Positions 32,962 to 46,960 are shown, numbered from the stretch's first letter. The stretch: DNA of 64,000 nucleotides from Nipponacmea schrenckii (GCA_030562195.1 CM060202.1:34090599-34154598), one strand, 5' to 3'. Numbers and translations are program-made. The notes: generated by a model from the letters alone, not told the origin.

Positions 32962-35043
32962 CTAGAGCCACACGTGGCACAGAGTGGGACTTTGCTAACG
33001 TTGCAAAATTGCAACAGACAGGCCGAAACATCAGATTTTCTGGGAGCATATGGCCAAAGCAACGAGGTATCTGTGTGCAAAGATTTTTTTGGAAAAACGT
33101 TATTTCCTATTGACGTAATTCGCTGACCTATATAAATGCTAAATTGAAAGTTTACCCGGATGTGCCACGCCCATCTCATTTGTTTTTTGCGTAAATCTAA
33201 TAACATTCAAAATATATATTCACGGTACAAATTTGAAGCTTGTACATTTAAAAGATCACGAAATATGCACAAATACATTTCAAAAAGGCAAAATGTACTT
33301 TAATTTTAAAAGTGCAAAAATTAAATTTTAATTTTAAAAACTTTTGTTATACATTGCTGGAAAGTGGACAAAAAGCCCCTTAAGAATCTGAAAATAATAA
33401 ACCTATAAATTAATTAGGTCACGCTCTAGAGCAGTCCAAAGTTGTGAATTTTGCTGTTTTCAGGCAGCTATAAAACCGGAAGTGGACGTCGGAGGTCAAA
33501 TGTCAAAGTATTAAATGATAGACACGGTCAATGACCTTTGACCTACTAAAGTTCAAGGTCACCAAGGGTCAAGGTCACGAGAAATAAGCTTCCAAAATTA
33601 GAAAAAAAATATTAACTGGTTTCCTATTTTCGAAAAATTGCAACAAACAGGCCGAATTATCTGATTTTCTGGAATAAACTGGCCAAAGCAATGAGGTATC
33701 TGTGTGCAAAGTACTTTTTAAAAAAAGGCTATTTACTGCAGCCGTAATTCGCTGACCCATATAAATGGTAAATCGGAATTTTACACGGATATGCCACGCC
33801 CATCTCATTTTTTTTTATATAAATCAAATCACATTCAAAATGAATATTCACGGTACAAATTTGAAGTTTGTACATCTAATAGATCACGAGATATACATAC
33901 ATACATTTCAAGCAAACGTAAATACGGCAAAATATACTCAAATTTTCAAAAATCAAAAACTTCAATTTTCATTTTAAAAACTTTTGTTGTACATCGTTGG
34001 AAAGAGGACAAAAAGCACTTTAAGAATCTGAAAAAAATAACACTCTAAATTAATTAGGTCACGCTCTAGAGCAGTTCAAAGTTGCGAATTTTGCTGTTTT
34101 TGGGCAGCTATAAAACCGGAAGTAGACGTCGGAGGTCAAAGGTCAAAGTATCAACTGATAGCCAAGGTCAATGACCTTTGACCTGCTAAAGGTCATGGTC
34201 ACCAAAGGTCAAGGTCACGAGAAATAAGCCCCCAAACTTTGAAAAAATTCAACCGGATGTTGCAAAAATGCAAAAGCGAAATTCAAAAATCGACTTCCAA
34301 TGTTTTTTTGCAATTTTTATGTTCTTTCATTTGACACCAAAATCATCTCAATCGGATAAGCCATAATGTCTGAATTAAATTCGCTCAATTTCAGAAAAAT
34401 CAAAATGGCGGCGAAAGTTGCGCATGCGGCCTTGATTTTATTTTCTTCGCTATTTTGTATGGCTAATGGCTACCCGATGATACAAGTTTGAATCTCATAC
34501 ATTAATAAAACCGGAAGTTATTCAATCGGACGTAAAACTCTATTTTTCGCAAAAACCGGAAGTGACGCAAAAATTTTGACCTACTTTTTGGAAATCATTC
34601 TATGGGCTACATATACTCAATTTTTTTAAGATTAATCGGTCTTTAAATAACAAAGTTGCAAAAATGTGCAAAATACGGCAAAAAAATGTGTGCTACGAAT
34701 TTTCGAATTTTGAAATTTTGAAATTGCTATCTTGTTGGAAATTGTTTCAAGTTTTCAAAAATGCAAACCCGACGAAAATCGGTCCAAAAATGCGAGTTCT
34801 AGAGCCACTGACCGACTTTTTAGACATGTTGCAATGCAGCACTTCCGGTTTTGCAAAAATGTTCCAATTTATATTTAATAGAAACGTCGCCGCAACAGAT
34901 GGTCTAGAGAAGTTGTGAAATTGCTGCAACTATTGCAGCCTAGGCTGTGTGCCCTGTGTAAATTTCGAAAAAAAAAAAAAAAAAAAAAAAAGAATTGACA
35001 AACCGAAAACAAACTGGGACTTTGCGATAGCAAAGTCCCACAA
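32962..35043 (+). mobile_element. Family V unit 1 with terminal hairpin
   Basis: Head CTAGAGCCACACGTGGCACAG, then GTGGGACTTTGC. It has two ~0.63 kb internal direct repeats (starting near 33003 and 33640), a GTAAATTTCG-poly(A) run, and hairpin GGGACTTTGC-GATA-GCAAAGTCCC at 35016-35039. It contains the IR1 palindrome at 34165-34177 and TGCGCATGCGG at ~34419. Confidence 0.82.
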
Positions 35044-37127
35044 CTAGAGCCACACGTGGCACAGAGTGGGACTTTGCTAACGTTGCAAAATTGCAACAAA
35101 CAGGCCGAAACATCTGATTTTCTGGGAGAAACTGGCCAAAGCAACGAGGTATCTGTGTGCAAAGAATTTTTTGGAAAAATGTTATTTCCTACAGATGTAA
35201 AGCGCTGACCGATATAACTGGTAAATTGGAAGTTTACCCGAATGTGCCACGCCCATCTAATTTACTTTTGCGTAAATCTAATCTCATATAAAATATATAT
35301 TCATGGTACAAATTTGAAGCTTGTACATCTAATAGATCACGAGATATACACAAATACGTTTCAAAAAAGCAAAATGTACTTTAATTTTAAAAGTCCAAAA
35401 ATTAAATTTTCATTTTAAAAACTTTTGTTGTGCATCGCTGGAAAGAGGACAAAAGGCGCCTTGGGAATGTGAAAAAAATAACCCTCTAAATTAATTAGGT
35501 CACGCTCTAGAGCAGTCCAACGTTGCAAATTTTGCTGCTTTCGAGCAGCTATAAAACCGGAAATAGACGTCAGAAGTCTAATGCCAAATTGTCAACTGAT
35601 AGCTAAAGTCAGTGACCAATGACCTTGTAAAGGTCAAGGTCACCAAAGGTCAAAGTCACTAGAAATAAGCCCCCAAACTAAAAAAAAAACTGATTTTTTG
35701 CAAATATCGCAAAATTGCAACAAACAGGCAGAAACATTTGATTTTTTGGGATAAACTGGCCAAAGTAATGAGATATATGTATGCAAGTTACTTTTTTGAA
35801 AAACGTTATTTACTGCAGCCGTAATTCGCTGACCGATATAAATGGTAAATTTGAAGTTCACCCGGATGTGCCACGCCCATCTCGTTTTTTTGGAGGGGAA
35901 TCTAATCATATTCAAAATGTATATTCACAGTAAAAATTTGAAGCTTGTACAGCTAATAGATCACGAGATATACACACATACATTTCAAGCAAGCGAAAAT
36001 ACGGCAAAATGTACTTTTCTTTGCAAAAATCAAAAAATTCAATTTTCATTTTACAAACTTTTGTTATATATCGTTGGAAAGAGGACAAAAAACAATCAAA
36101 GAATCTGAAAAAATTAACACTCTAAATTAATTAGGTCACGCTCTAGAGCAGCCCAAAGTTGCGAATTTTGCTGTTTTCGGGCAGCTATAAAACCGGAAGT
36201 AGACGTCGGAGGTCAAAGTTCAAAGTATCAACTGATAGCCAAGGTCAATGACCTTTGACCTACTAAAGGTCATGGTCACCAAAGGTCAAGGTCACGAGAA
36301 ATAAGCCCCCAAACTTTGAAAAAATTCAACCGGATATTGCAAAAATGCAAAAGCGAAATTCAAAAATCGACTTCCAATGTTTTTTTGCAATTTTTATGTT
36401 CTTTCATTTGACACCAAAATCATTTCAATCGGATAAGCCATAATGTCTGAATTAAATTCGCGCAATTTCAGAAAAATCAAAATGGCGGCGAAAGTTGCGC
36501 ATTGCGGGCCTTGATTTTATTTTCTTCGCTTTTTTGTATGGCTAATGGCTACCCGATGATACAAGTTTGAATCTCATACATTAATAAAACCGGAAGTTAT
36601 TCAACCGGACGTAAAACTCTATTTTTCGCAAAAACCGGAAGTGACGCAAAAATTTTGACCTACTTTTTGGAAATCATTCCATGGGCTACATATACTCAAT
36701 TTTTTTAAGATAAATCGGTCTTTAAATAACAAAGTTGCAAAAATGTGCAAATATACGGCAAAAAAAATGTGTGCTGACGAATTTTCGAATTTTGAAATTT
36801 TGAAATTGCTATCTTGTTGGAAATTATTTCAAGTTTCCAAAAATGCAAACCCGACGAAAATCGATTGAAAATTGCGACTTCTAGAGCCACTGACCGACTT
36901 TTTAGGTATGTTGTAATGCAGCACTTCCGGTTTTGCAAAAATGTTCCAATTTATATTTAATAGAAACGTCGCCACGACAGAAGGTGTAGAGAAGTTGTGA
37001 AATTGCTGCAACTCTTGCAGCCTAGGCTGTGTGCCCTGTGTAAATTTCGAAAAAAAAAAAAAAAAAAAAAAAAAAGAATTGACAAACCGATAACAAACTG
37101 GGACTTTGCGGTAGCAAAGTCCCACAA
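35044..37127 (+). mobile_element. Family V unit 2 with terminal hairpin
   Basis: Same layout as V1. Internal repeats start near 35085 and 35715, the IR1 palindrome is at 36242-36254 and the hairpin GGGACTTTGC-GGTA-GCAAAGTCCC is at 37100-37123. Confidence 0.82.
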
Positions 37128-39201
37128 CTAGAGCCACACTTGGCACAGAGTGGGGACTTTGCTAACGTTGCAAAATTGCAACAAACAGCCCGAAACATTT
37201 GATTTTCTGGGAGAATCTGGCCAATAGCAAACGAGGTATCTGTGTGCAAAAGTACTTTTTTGAAAAACGTTTTTTCCTACAGATGTAAAGCGCTGACCGA
37301 TATAAGTGAGGAATTGGAAGTTTACCCGGATGTGCCAAGCCCATCTCATTTATTTTGGCGTAAATCTAATCACATTTGAAATATATATTCGCGGTACAAA
37401 TTTGAAGCTTGTACAGCTAATAGATCACGAGATATACACAAATACATTTCAAAAAAACAAAATGTAATTTCAAAAGTGCAAAAATTAAATTTTTATTTTA
37501 AAATTTTTTGTTATACATCGCTGGAAAGTGGACAAAAAGCGCCTTAAGAATCTGAAAAAAATAACCCTCTAAATTAATTAGGTCACGCTCTAGAGCAGTC
37601 CAAAGTTGTATATTTTGCTGTTTTCGGGCAGATATAACACCGGATGTAGACGTCGAAGGTAAAATATCAATTTGTCAACTGAAAGCCAAAGTCCGTGACC
37701 TATGACCTTGTAAAGGTCAAGGTACCAAAGGTCAAGGTCACGAGAAAGAAGCCCCACAACTCGAAAAATAACTGATTCTTTTTGCTAGTGTTGCAAATTG
37801 CAACCAACAGGCCGATCTGATTTTTCGGGATCCACTGGCCAAAGCAATGAGGTATCTGTGTGCAAGGTACTTTTTTTTAAAACGTTATTTCCTACAGCCG
37901 TAATTCGCTGACCTATATAAATGGTAAAATGGAATTTTACCCGGATGTGCCACGCCCATCTCATTTTTTTTATATGAATGTAATCACTTTCAAAATGTAT
38001 ATTCACGTTACAAATTTGAAGCTTGTACATCTAATAGATCACGAGATATACACACATACATTTCCAAAAAACGCAAATACGGCAAAATGTACTTTTATTT
38101 TCAAAATCAAAAAATTCAATTTTCATTTTAAAAAACCTTTGTTATACATCGTTGGAAAAAAGGACAAAAAGCACTTTAAGAATCTGAAAAAAATAACACT
38201 CTAAATTAATTAGGTCACGCTCTAGAGCAGTCCAAAGTTGCGAATTTCGCTGTTTTTGGGCAGCTATAAAAACCAGAAGTAGACGTCGGAGGTCAAAGGT
38301 CAAAGTATCAACTGATAGCCAAGGTCAATGACCTTTGACCTACTAAAGGTCATGGTCACCAAAGGTCAAGGTCACGAGAAATAAGCCCCCAAACTTTGAA
38401 AAAATTCAACCGGATGTTGCAAAAATGCAAAAGCGAAATTCAAAAATCGACTTCCAATGTTTTTTTGCAATTTTTATGTTCTTTCATTTGACACCAAAAT
38501 CATCTCAATCGGATAAGCCATAATGTCTGAATTTAAATTTGCGCAATTTCAGAAAAATCAAAATGGCGGCGAAAGTTGCGCATGCGGCCTTGATTTTATT
38601 TTCTTCGCTTTTTTGTATGGCTAATGGCTACCCGATGATACAAGTTTGAATCTCATACATTAATAAAACCGGAAGTCATTCAACCGGACGTAAAACTCTA
38701 TTTTTCGCAAAAACCGGAAGTGACGCAAAAATTTTGCCCTACTTTTTGGAAATCATTCCATGGGCTACATATACTCAATTTTTTAAAGATAAATCGGTCT
38801 TTAAATAACAAAGTTGCAAAAATGTGCAAAATACGGCAAAAAAATGTGTGCTACAAATTTTCGAATTTTGAAATTTTGAAATTGCTATCTTGTTGGAAAT
38901 TATTTCAAGTTTCCAAAAATGCAAACCCGACGAAAATCGATTGAAAATTGCGACTTCTAGAGCCACTGACCGACTTTTTAGGTTTTTAGGCAATGCAGCA
39001 CTTCCGGTTTTGCAAAAATGCTCTAATTTATATTCAATAGAAACATCGCCACGACAGAAGGTGTAGAGAAGTTGTGAAATTGCTGCAACTATTGCAGCCT
39101 AGGCTGTGTGCCCTGTGTAAATTTCGAAAAAAAAAAAAAAAAAAAAAAAGAATTGACAAACCGATAACAAACTGGGACTTTGCGGTAGCAAAGTCCCACA
39201 A
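37128..39201 (+). mobile_element. Family V unit 3 with terminal hairpin
   Basis: Head CTAGAGCCACACTTGGCACAG (one change in the palindrome). Internal repeats start near 37170 and 37795, IR1 is at 38322-38334 and the hairpin is at 39174-39197. Confidence 0.82.
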
Positions 39202-40990
39202 CTAGAACCGTTAGACGGTACCAAGGCAGTGCGCGTCCCTTCTATTGCATGGGTGAAACGTTGCATTTATAATATCCAATTCCATAATAATAACTAGACC
39301 TGTTTGTAACAATTGTGCAGCTTCCGAGATATTTAGAATGTGTTATATCTCCTGGCTGTCATTAAAAATAGAACGTAAGCACGCCTACTCAGTATAATGA
39401 CTTGTTTTGATTGGTTGCGATACTTAAACTGGAAATGTCAAAATTTGTCTTGACCAAACGATAAGAAATTAACACAATTTGACTTTTTGCCCTGTTGCAT
39501 TATCTTCTTAACTCTTCTTGTAACATTTATATCTGTTTAATTAGTGTGTAAAACAAAACGTCGAAAAAACAAATTTGTGGTCATAAAGGGACATAACACC
39601 TTATTTGAGAATACAAATTGATCTCGGATTAAATTAACTTTTCAGATCGTTGATACTTTTAATTTGTTTATTTATTTATTTATTTATCAATCTTAATTTA
39701 GGTGTAGTAGGAACATTAGATCCTGCAATTTGTGGCAAGTTGCCATGGTATAACATAGAGCCATCAAATTAACAGCGCGGCTTTACATCTTTAAGAGAGT
39801 ATTTTATAGAGTTGCGTCCCTTATACCACTAGTCCTCTCAACTGTACATTATTTTTGCTTAAGAGAATATCATTTAAAATTCTAAAGGTTGTCATTTCCT
39901 TCCAAATATTCCATATCATACATCGCCCACAACGAGAAATGAACAATCATTCCTTTTATTTAAGATATATAATATCTTTGAATCATTTTAACTGGATTAA
40001 TTTTTAATCGTAAAAAAATCAAAATCAAAAAAAAAAATTCAAAAATCGGTTTCCATATATATTTCGGCAATAGATTCTATATACATGTACATCAAAATAA
40101 CACAAATTGAATTATCTTCCGAGACCCTATTTCGATTTAAAGAGTTAGTATAGAAGAAATTACAAAATTTGCAAATTTAAAACGTGCAATTTTGATCAAA
40201 AATCAAGTGTTATACACCATTGGAAAGAATAACTAGACCTGTTTGTAACATTTCTGCAGTTTTCGGGCTATTTAGAATTTGTTGGTCTCCTGGCTGTCAT
40301 TTAAGGATGTAGATTGATTTTGCGATTATTGGGAGAGATGATTTATTCATGATTTAACACGTGACATTTGAGCTTGTTAATAGACTGGCAATCATTAAGG
40401 TTTGTGATGTAAAAATATCTGGGCTTAACCACGCCCACAAAGTCCATTGACTTGTTTTGGAAACTTCAACTGGAAATGTCAAAATTTGTGAATTGACCGT
40501 TTTATAGGAAAAATTCGCAATTTTTAAATGCCGATAAACCGAAAGTTTACATTTTGCTATAAAGCTTAATATGCCATTGGATAGAACGTATCACATATGT
40601 ACAGGTATAAAGATCGCCAAAGGTCAACGTCACAATATACACCTTCGAAGTTTTTATAATTTTTAATCGTAATTAAATCAAAATCAAATTAAAAATTCAA
40701 AAATCAGTTTCCATATAAATTTCGGCAATCGGTTATAGATTCTATATACATGTCCATCAAAATAACACATATTGACTGATCCTCCGAGACCCTATTTCGA
40801 TTGAAAGAAAAAAACACACAGTGATGTAAAATATCTATGCTTAACCACGCCCACAAAGTCTAATGACTTGTTTTGATTGGTTGTGATACTTTAACTGGAA
40901 ATGTCAAAATTTGTGTCTTGACCAAAAGATAAGAAATTAACACAATCAGACTTTATGACCTGTTTATTTATATCTGTTTAATTAGAGTGT
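39202..40990 (+). mobile_element. Family T unit 2 with rearranged T/Z fragments
   Basis: Head CTAGAACCGTTAGACGGTACC, with GGCAGTGCGCG in the subterminal position. Similarity to the minus-strand T unit at 16360-17179 runs to about 40020 and then continues into Z-like body. Shortened T segments recur near 40226-40330 and 40835-40980 (TGACTTGTTTTGATTGGTTG). No hairpin or poly(A) end was seen. Confidence 0.65.
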
Positions 40991-41430
40991 AATTTTATTC
41001 TTAAACTTTTCGCAATTTTTTATTTATACATATTGATTTATATATTGCTTGAAAGCTGGGAATTTGCACATTATAAATCTGTTCGAATTTTGTTTTTAAG
41101 TTAAATAGAACTAAATATAAAAAAATATGAATGTTAAAATCGCTTATTTTCTACTAGGCGTATTTTCATCAGTTTTCGGTCTATAGCTAAAATAAAGATA
41201 TTGTTAGAAAGCTGTTGAAAATCACATCACAATAATGTCAATTAGAATGTTGCCAAGAGTCTTGTTCATGAGATATAACCATCTGAAGATACGAGAAATA
41301 TGCAAATTACCAATTTTTGGATCCCTATTAATCCAAATGTTCTTTACTAAAATTAGAAATCAAGGTATCATATGAACCTTTAGCCAATGAAGATAATTTT
41401 GCAGAAAAATAAAGGATGCATATTAGCAAG
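40991..41430. other. Unassigned AT-rich segment
   Basis: Not matched to any array family in the window. No ORF, poly(A) or hairpin. Confidence 0.4.
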
Positions 41431-41600
41431 TTAGTCCTCTTCGTTCCTTGCGGAGAATACGGCTGCTACAGACGTTCTCCATCTCACTCTGTTATGAGCT
41501 GTTCTTTTTGCTTCATTCCAGGTCTTGCCAATCCTTCCTAGCTCTTTCAGTCTTTATTCTTTTCAAGCTATATAAAGGTCGTCCTTGTCTTCTATGCCCT
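41431..41600 (-). pseudogene. LINE ORF2 (reverse transcriptase) C-terminal remnant
   Basis: On the minus strand, 41550-41431 reads LKELGRIGKTWNEAK, then NRVRWRTSVAAVFSARNEED and a stop. This resembles the W-x-x-(A)-x-x-x-A-x-(D/N)R-x-x-W-R...EED tail common to non-LTR retrotransposon ORF2 proteins. A preceding RRQGRP block (41594-41577) is in another frame, so frameshifts have broken it. The matching piece in Y copy 1 (19454-19500) is cut by the gap. The clade cannot be fixed from this fragment. Confidence 0.65.
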
Positions 41601-43196
41601 TGGGGATTCTAGTCCAGTGCCTCTCTGGTGATGTTGTTTTGAGATCAAAAGGATGCATATGGTAGAGTTCAAAAGTTATGAACTTTCAAACGGAAGTCAG
41701 TTTTGAAAAACTTTGGCAGGACCTGGTCCAAAGACAAATTTGAAATTGAAAAATATGCTACTAGACGACCTAGATAATTATCCAAATTATATTTTAAAAC
41801 AAGTCTGAAAAAAATAGGATTAAAAATGGCGGACGAGTAGTATTTTTCCAATAATTTGCATATTTCAAGATGGCGATCAAACGGTTAGGAATTTGCATAT
41901 ACGGCATACATATAAAATGAAGATATTGATGGTACTAATTCTGTGGAATAATAAAATTGCAAGTTTGTGCAAAAATTTAATCCGAAAATTCCGATTTCTA
42001 TGATTTTCTACATTTTTTGGGCATTTTCGGACGTTTCCGGCTAATTTCGGAAAATGTTTTATCGGAATCTTTAATGATAATTTTTTGTCTACTCATCTAC
42101 TAATTTTTGTGAAAAAATAAGACGTTAATTTAAAAAAACACGTGCTTTTTCATAAATCACGCACAATTAATATAGAACTAAGAACAAAATTTTCAAATAT
42201 TAAAAAGCGCAATTTTGATCAAAATATAAAGTGTTATACACCATTGGAAAGAATAAATTACGCGTAATAAGGACATAAAAGAAATTTTGACGTATGTAAA
42301 TTAGGTCACGTGACAGAGCTCTTCGAAGTTAAAAAGTGCAATTTTCAAATGGCTGTAAAACCGGAATTTGACATTGCACACCACAAATGAAGACATCAAT
42401 GGATAGATCTCGACAAAGGCAACAACTTTTGTGCAGGTCACATGGTCACCAAAGGTCAAGGTCACGGTATATGAACGTTGGAAAATTAGGCACTGAGTGA
42501 AAAAAAAGAACCGGAAATGAAAGGTAAGCTAAATCGAAATTCAAAATTCGGCTTCCTAAGAATTTTTAGCAATCGATTGAAGATTACATAGACATCAAAA
42601 TAACAATTGTCCGATTAACCCCTAAGGCCCAATTTTTCACTTTACAAAAGTAAGTGGTTTAATGATGGCGACTGACCTGTTACTTCCGGTTCAATTTTTG
42701 TTAATTATCAAATCATTATAGGTTAATAGTAACTAATTGCAAAAAAAAAAAATTTAAATATCTTTAGAATTCCGGAAGTGAAAATTCGAAGTTTAGCGAC
42801 GTATGACGCCGAAACCGGAAGTGATGTCAACATTTTGAAAACAGATTTTTCTTGACAAGAAAAATGTTTATCTAACTGCAAATTTTGATTTCGATCTAAT
42901 CAAAATTGCAGAAGTTAGAAAAAGTGTTAAATTTTAAAATTCAAAAGTCAGCAACAAAAGTAAAAATTTCAAAATTTTTAAACTGCTATTCTGTAAATCT
43001 AAGTTATAAGTAGTAAATAAAAAAAGTCCGAACCCGATTAGATAAAAAAACGAGCCGTGAGTTAGTAAACAAAAATAAAATTTGTGACGTTCTACGTCAT
43101 TTCCGGTAAAACAGAAATGCGTCATTTTACATTTAAACAACAACGAGCACTAGATTACGTCACAATATCACGCCAGATTGTGTAAGACATTTGCAG
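41545..43196 (+). mobile_element. Repeat Y copy 2
   Basis: Nearly identical to 19454-21104, overlapping the LINE remnant at its left. It contains TCACGTGA (~42306), CCGGAAGT and an AGGTCA cluster. It is cut on the right by the second gap at the position where copy 1 continues into its stacked tails. Confidence 0.78.
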
Positions 43197-43696
43197 NNNN
43201 NNNNNNNNNNNNNNNNNNNNNNNNNNNNNNNNNNNNNNNNNNNNNNNNNNNNNNNNNNNNNNNNNNNNNNNNNNNNNNNNNNNNNNNNNNNNNNNNNNNN
43301 NNNNNNNNNNNNNNNNNNNNNNNNNNNNNNNNNNNNNNNNNNNNNNNNNNNNNNNNNNNNNNNNNNNNNNNNNNNNNNNNNNNNNNNNNNNNNNNNNNNN
43401 NNNNNNNNNNNNNNNNNNNNNNNNNNNNNNNNNNNNNNNNNNNNNNNNNNNNNNNNNNNNNNNNNNNNNNNNNNNNNNNNNNNNNNNNNNNNNNNNNNNN
43501 NNNNNNNNNNNNNNNNNNNNNNNNNNNNNNNNNNNNNNNNNNNNNNNNNNNNNNNNNNNNNNNNNNNNNNNNNNNNNNNNNNNNNNNNNNNNNNNNNNNN
43601 NNNNNNNNNNNNNNNNNNNNNNNNNNNNNNNNNNNNNNNNNNNNNNNNNNNNNNNNNNNNNNNNNNNNNNNNNNNNNNNNNNNNNNNNNNNNNNNN
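43197..43696. other. Assembly gap (500 N)
   Basis: Exactly 500 Ns, so the real size is unknown. It falls inside repetitive sequence on both sides. Confidence 0.99.
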
Positions 43697-43862
43697 AAAA
43701 CCTGAACTTCCGGTTCTCACTTCCTGTCAGAGATAGAACTTCCGGTTTTGTTTTATTTGATAATAGAAATCATTCTAAGATCAACTGTAGATTTAGAATT
43801 TCTGCACCTTTTACCAGTTTGTCTGCAAACTCATCCAAGAATTACAAAAAAAAAAAAAAAAA
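43697..43862 (+). mobile_element. Family X 3' fragment
   Basis: The last ~160 bp of an X body (CTTCCGGTTCTCACTTCCTG through CATCCAAGAATTAC) plus poly(A), directly followed by ACTAGAGCC of a V unit and lacking the X hairpin. Confidence 0.75.
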
Positions 43863-45864
43863 CTAGAGCCACACGTGGCACAGAGTGGGACTTTGCTAAC
43901 GTTGCAAAATTGCAATAAACAGGCCGAAACATCTGATTTTCTGGGAGAAACTGGCCAAAGCAACGAGGTATCTGTGTGCAAAGAATTTTTTGGAAAAACG
44001 TTATTTCCTACAGATGTAAAGCGCTGACCGATATAACTGGTAAATTGGAAGTTTACCCGTATGTGCCACGCCCATCTAATTTACTTTTGCGTAAATCTAA
44101 TCTCATACAAAATATATATTCATGGTTCAAATTTGAAGCTTGTACATCTAATAGATCACGAGATATACACAAATACGTTTCAAAAAAGCAAAATGTACTT
44201 TAATTTTAAAAGTCCAAAAATTAAATTTTCATTTTAAAAACTTTTGTTGTGCATCGCTGGAAAGAGGACAAAAGGCGCCTTCGGAATGTGAAAAAAATAA
44301 CCCTCTAAATTAATTAGGTCACGCTCTAGAGCAGTCCAACGTTGCAAATTTTGTTGCTTTCGAGCAGCTATAAAACCGGAAATAGACGTCAGAAGTCTAA
44401 TGCCAAATTGTCAACTGATAGCTTAAGTCAGTGACCAATGACCTTGTAAAGGTCAAGGTCACCAAAGGTCAAAGTAACTAGAAATAAGCCCCCAAACTAA
44501 AAAAAAACTGATTTTTTGCAAATGTCGCAAAATTGCAACAAACAGGCAGAAACATTTGATTTTTTGGGATAAACTGGCCAAAGTAATGAGATATATGTAT
44601 GCAAGGTACTTTTTTGAAAAACGTTATTTACTGCAGCCGTAATTCGCTGACCGATATAAATGGTACATTTGAAGTTCACCCGGATGTGCCACGCCCATCT
44701 CGTTTTTTTGGAGGGGAATCTAATCATATTCAAAATGTATATTCACAGTAAAAATTTGAAGCTTGTACAGCTCATAGATCACGAGATATACACACATACA
44801 TTTCAAGGAAGCGAAAATACGGCAAAATGTACTTTTCTTTGCAAAAATCAAAAAATTCAATTTTCATTTTACAAACTTTTGTTATATATCGTTGGAAAGA
44901 GGACAAAAAGCACTTTAAGAATCTGAAAAAATTAACACTCTAAATTAATTAGGTCACGCTCTAGAGCAGCCCAAAGTTGCGAATTTTGCTGTTTTCGGGC
45001 AGCTATAAAACCGGAAGTAGACGTCGGAGGTCAAAGTTCAAAGTATCAACTGATAGCCAAGGTCAATGACCTTTGACCTACTAAAGGTAATGGTCACCAA
45101 AGGTCAAGGTCACGAGAAATAAGCCCCCAAACTTCGAAAAAATTCAACCGGATGTTGCAAAAAAGCAAAAGCAAAATTCAAAAATCGATTTCCAACATTT
45201 TGATCGCAATCGACTAAGCTTTCCAAAAATATAAACATCACACAAATCGCTCTTACCGTGGAGGCCCCATTTTGAGTTTTACAAAAAAGTGACATTTCAA
45301 GATGGCGGCCAATGTTTCACTTCCGGTCCGGATTTTTTCTTCTTCGTTTTTTTGTCTTCTAATTTAATTAGGATTGACATAAATTTTGTTGCGATACATC
45401 AATTACAGCACAAGTAGGTCAACCGGAAGTTTAAACCCGTTTTACGTTGAAACCGGAAATGAACCAAAAATTTTGACTCTGCCAATGTTTTCATATTCAT
45501 GACACTTGAAGGCACCCAAATTTTCAGATCAATCGGTCTAAAAATAGCAAAGTTGCAAAAATGTGCAAAATACGGCAAAAAAATGTGTGCTATGAATTTT
45601 CGAATTTCGAAATTTTGTAACTGCTATCTTGTTGAAAATTGTTTCAAGTTTTCAAAAATGCAAACCCGACGAAAATCGGTCCAAAAATGCGAGTCCTAGA
45701 GCCACTGACCGACTTTATAGACATGTTGCAATGCAGCACTTCCGGTTTTGCAAAAATGTTCCAATTTATATTTAATAGAAACGTCGCCACAACAGAAGGT
45801 GTAGAGAAGTTGTGAAATTGCTGCAACTATTGCAGCTTAGGCTGTGTGCCCTGTGTAAATTTCG

Positions 45865-45907
<43 letters not shown>

Positions 45908-45952
45908 CAAACCGAAAACAAACTGGGACTTTGCGGTAGCAAAGTCCCACAA
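43863..45952 (+). mobile_element. Family V unit 4 with terminal hairpin
   Basis: Head CTAGAGCCACACGTGGCACAG. Internal repeats start near 43903 and 44530, IR1 is at 45060-45072 and AAGATGGCGGCC is at ~45299. It has an unusually long poly(A) (~41 nt) and a hairpin at 45925-45948. Confidence 0.82.
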
Positions 45953-46960
45953 CTAGATCCCCAGGCTTCGCGAGGTTCTGACGCAGTGCGTAGCAGCTTT
46001 GATATACGCTTTAAAACTACCCCACAAAGTATCTGTAAAACACTAACATTATTTTACAGAGTATAAGTCGTTTTATTTCAAAGCATAATTGGTTCGCTGA
46101 AACTCGTGTCATGTAGATCGCCCAAATGCATAATTCAACAAACAGTTTTTAACGCTGAAATTCGCAATTTTCAAATGGTGATAAAACGGAAAGTATGCAT
46201 CGTACATCAAAATATAATATATCAATGGATAGATCTTTTCGAGAGCTATCACATTTGTGCAGCTCACAAGGTCACCAAAGGTCAAGGTTACAATATACGA
46301 CCATTCGAAGTTTTTATATATTACTTTCGGTCAAAATATCAAAATCAAAATCAAAATTCAAAAATCGGTTTCCAAATATAATTCAGGAACCGATATAACA
46401 TTCTATAGACATCAAAATTACGCGAATCGTAGCATCTCCAGACTATTTCAAGTATATCGCAAAAAGAATTTTTGAAATATCTTGAAAATTCCGGAAGTTG
46501 ATTTTTAAATTTTGAAAGCGAATAACGTCAAAACCGGAAGTGATGTCGAAAATTTTAAAAATAATTCTTGATCGCATTAATAGTGTCTATCTATCTGTAA
46601 GTTTTCGGATGCATCGGAATAAGATTGTAGAAGTTGAAAAAAATGCAAAAATTGAAATGAAAAAAGTCAGCTACAAAAGTAATGAAATTAGCAGTTTGAA
46701 ACTGCAGTTATGTAGCTAGCAGTTAAAAGAAGCTAGCAAAAGAAGTTCTGTCAAAATCAGTTGAAAAATAGAGGTAATAAACAACAAAAACCAAAAAAAC
46801 GCCATTGCCCACAGCTCGTTTCCGGTCACTCTGAATGACGTCATTTTACATTTAACAAATAGAAGTCTCGCAGTTTGAATGGCAGCCAGCAACAGGTAGT
46901 TTGTAGCATGTTGCCTTCTAAGAGATAAATCGAATGTGAAATTCGAAAAAAAAAAAAAAA
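45953..46960 (+). mobile_element. Family W unit 3, internally deleted
   Basis: Head and tail match the next unit (46961-48543) almost exactly, but the middle ~575 bp is missing. The join is near 46442, where CATCTCCAGA runs straight into CTATTTCAAGTATATCGC. Confidence 0.82.

Noticed and set aside
32962..33000. tRNA-derived SINE head (TGGCACAGAGTGG resembles a Pol III A box)
   Set aside because: No matching B box at the proper distance was found in V, and the W and Z heads have neither box.
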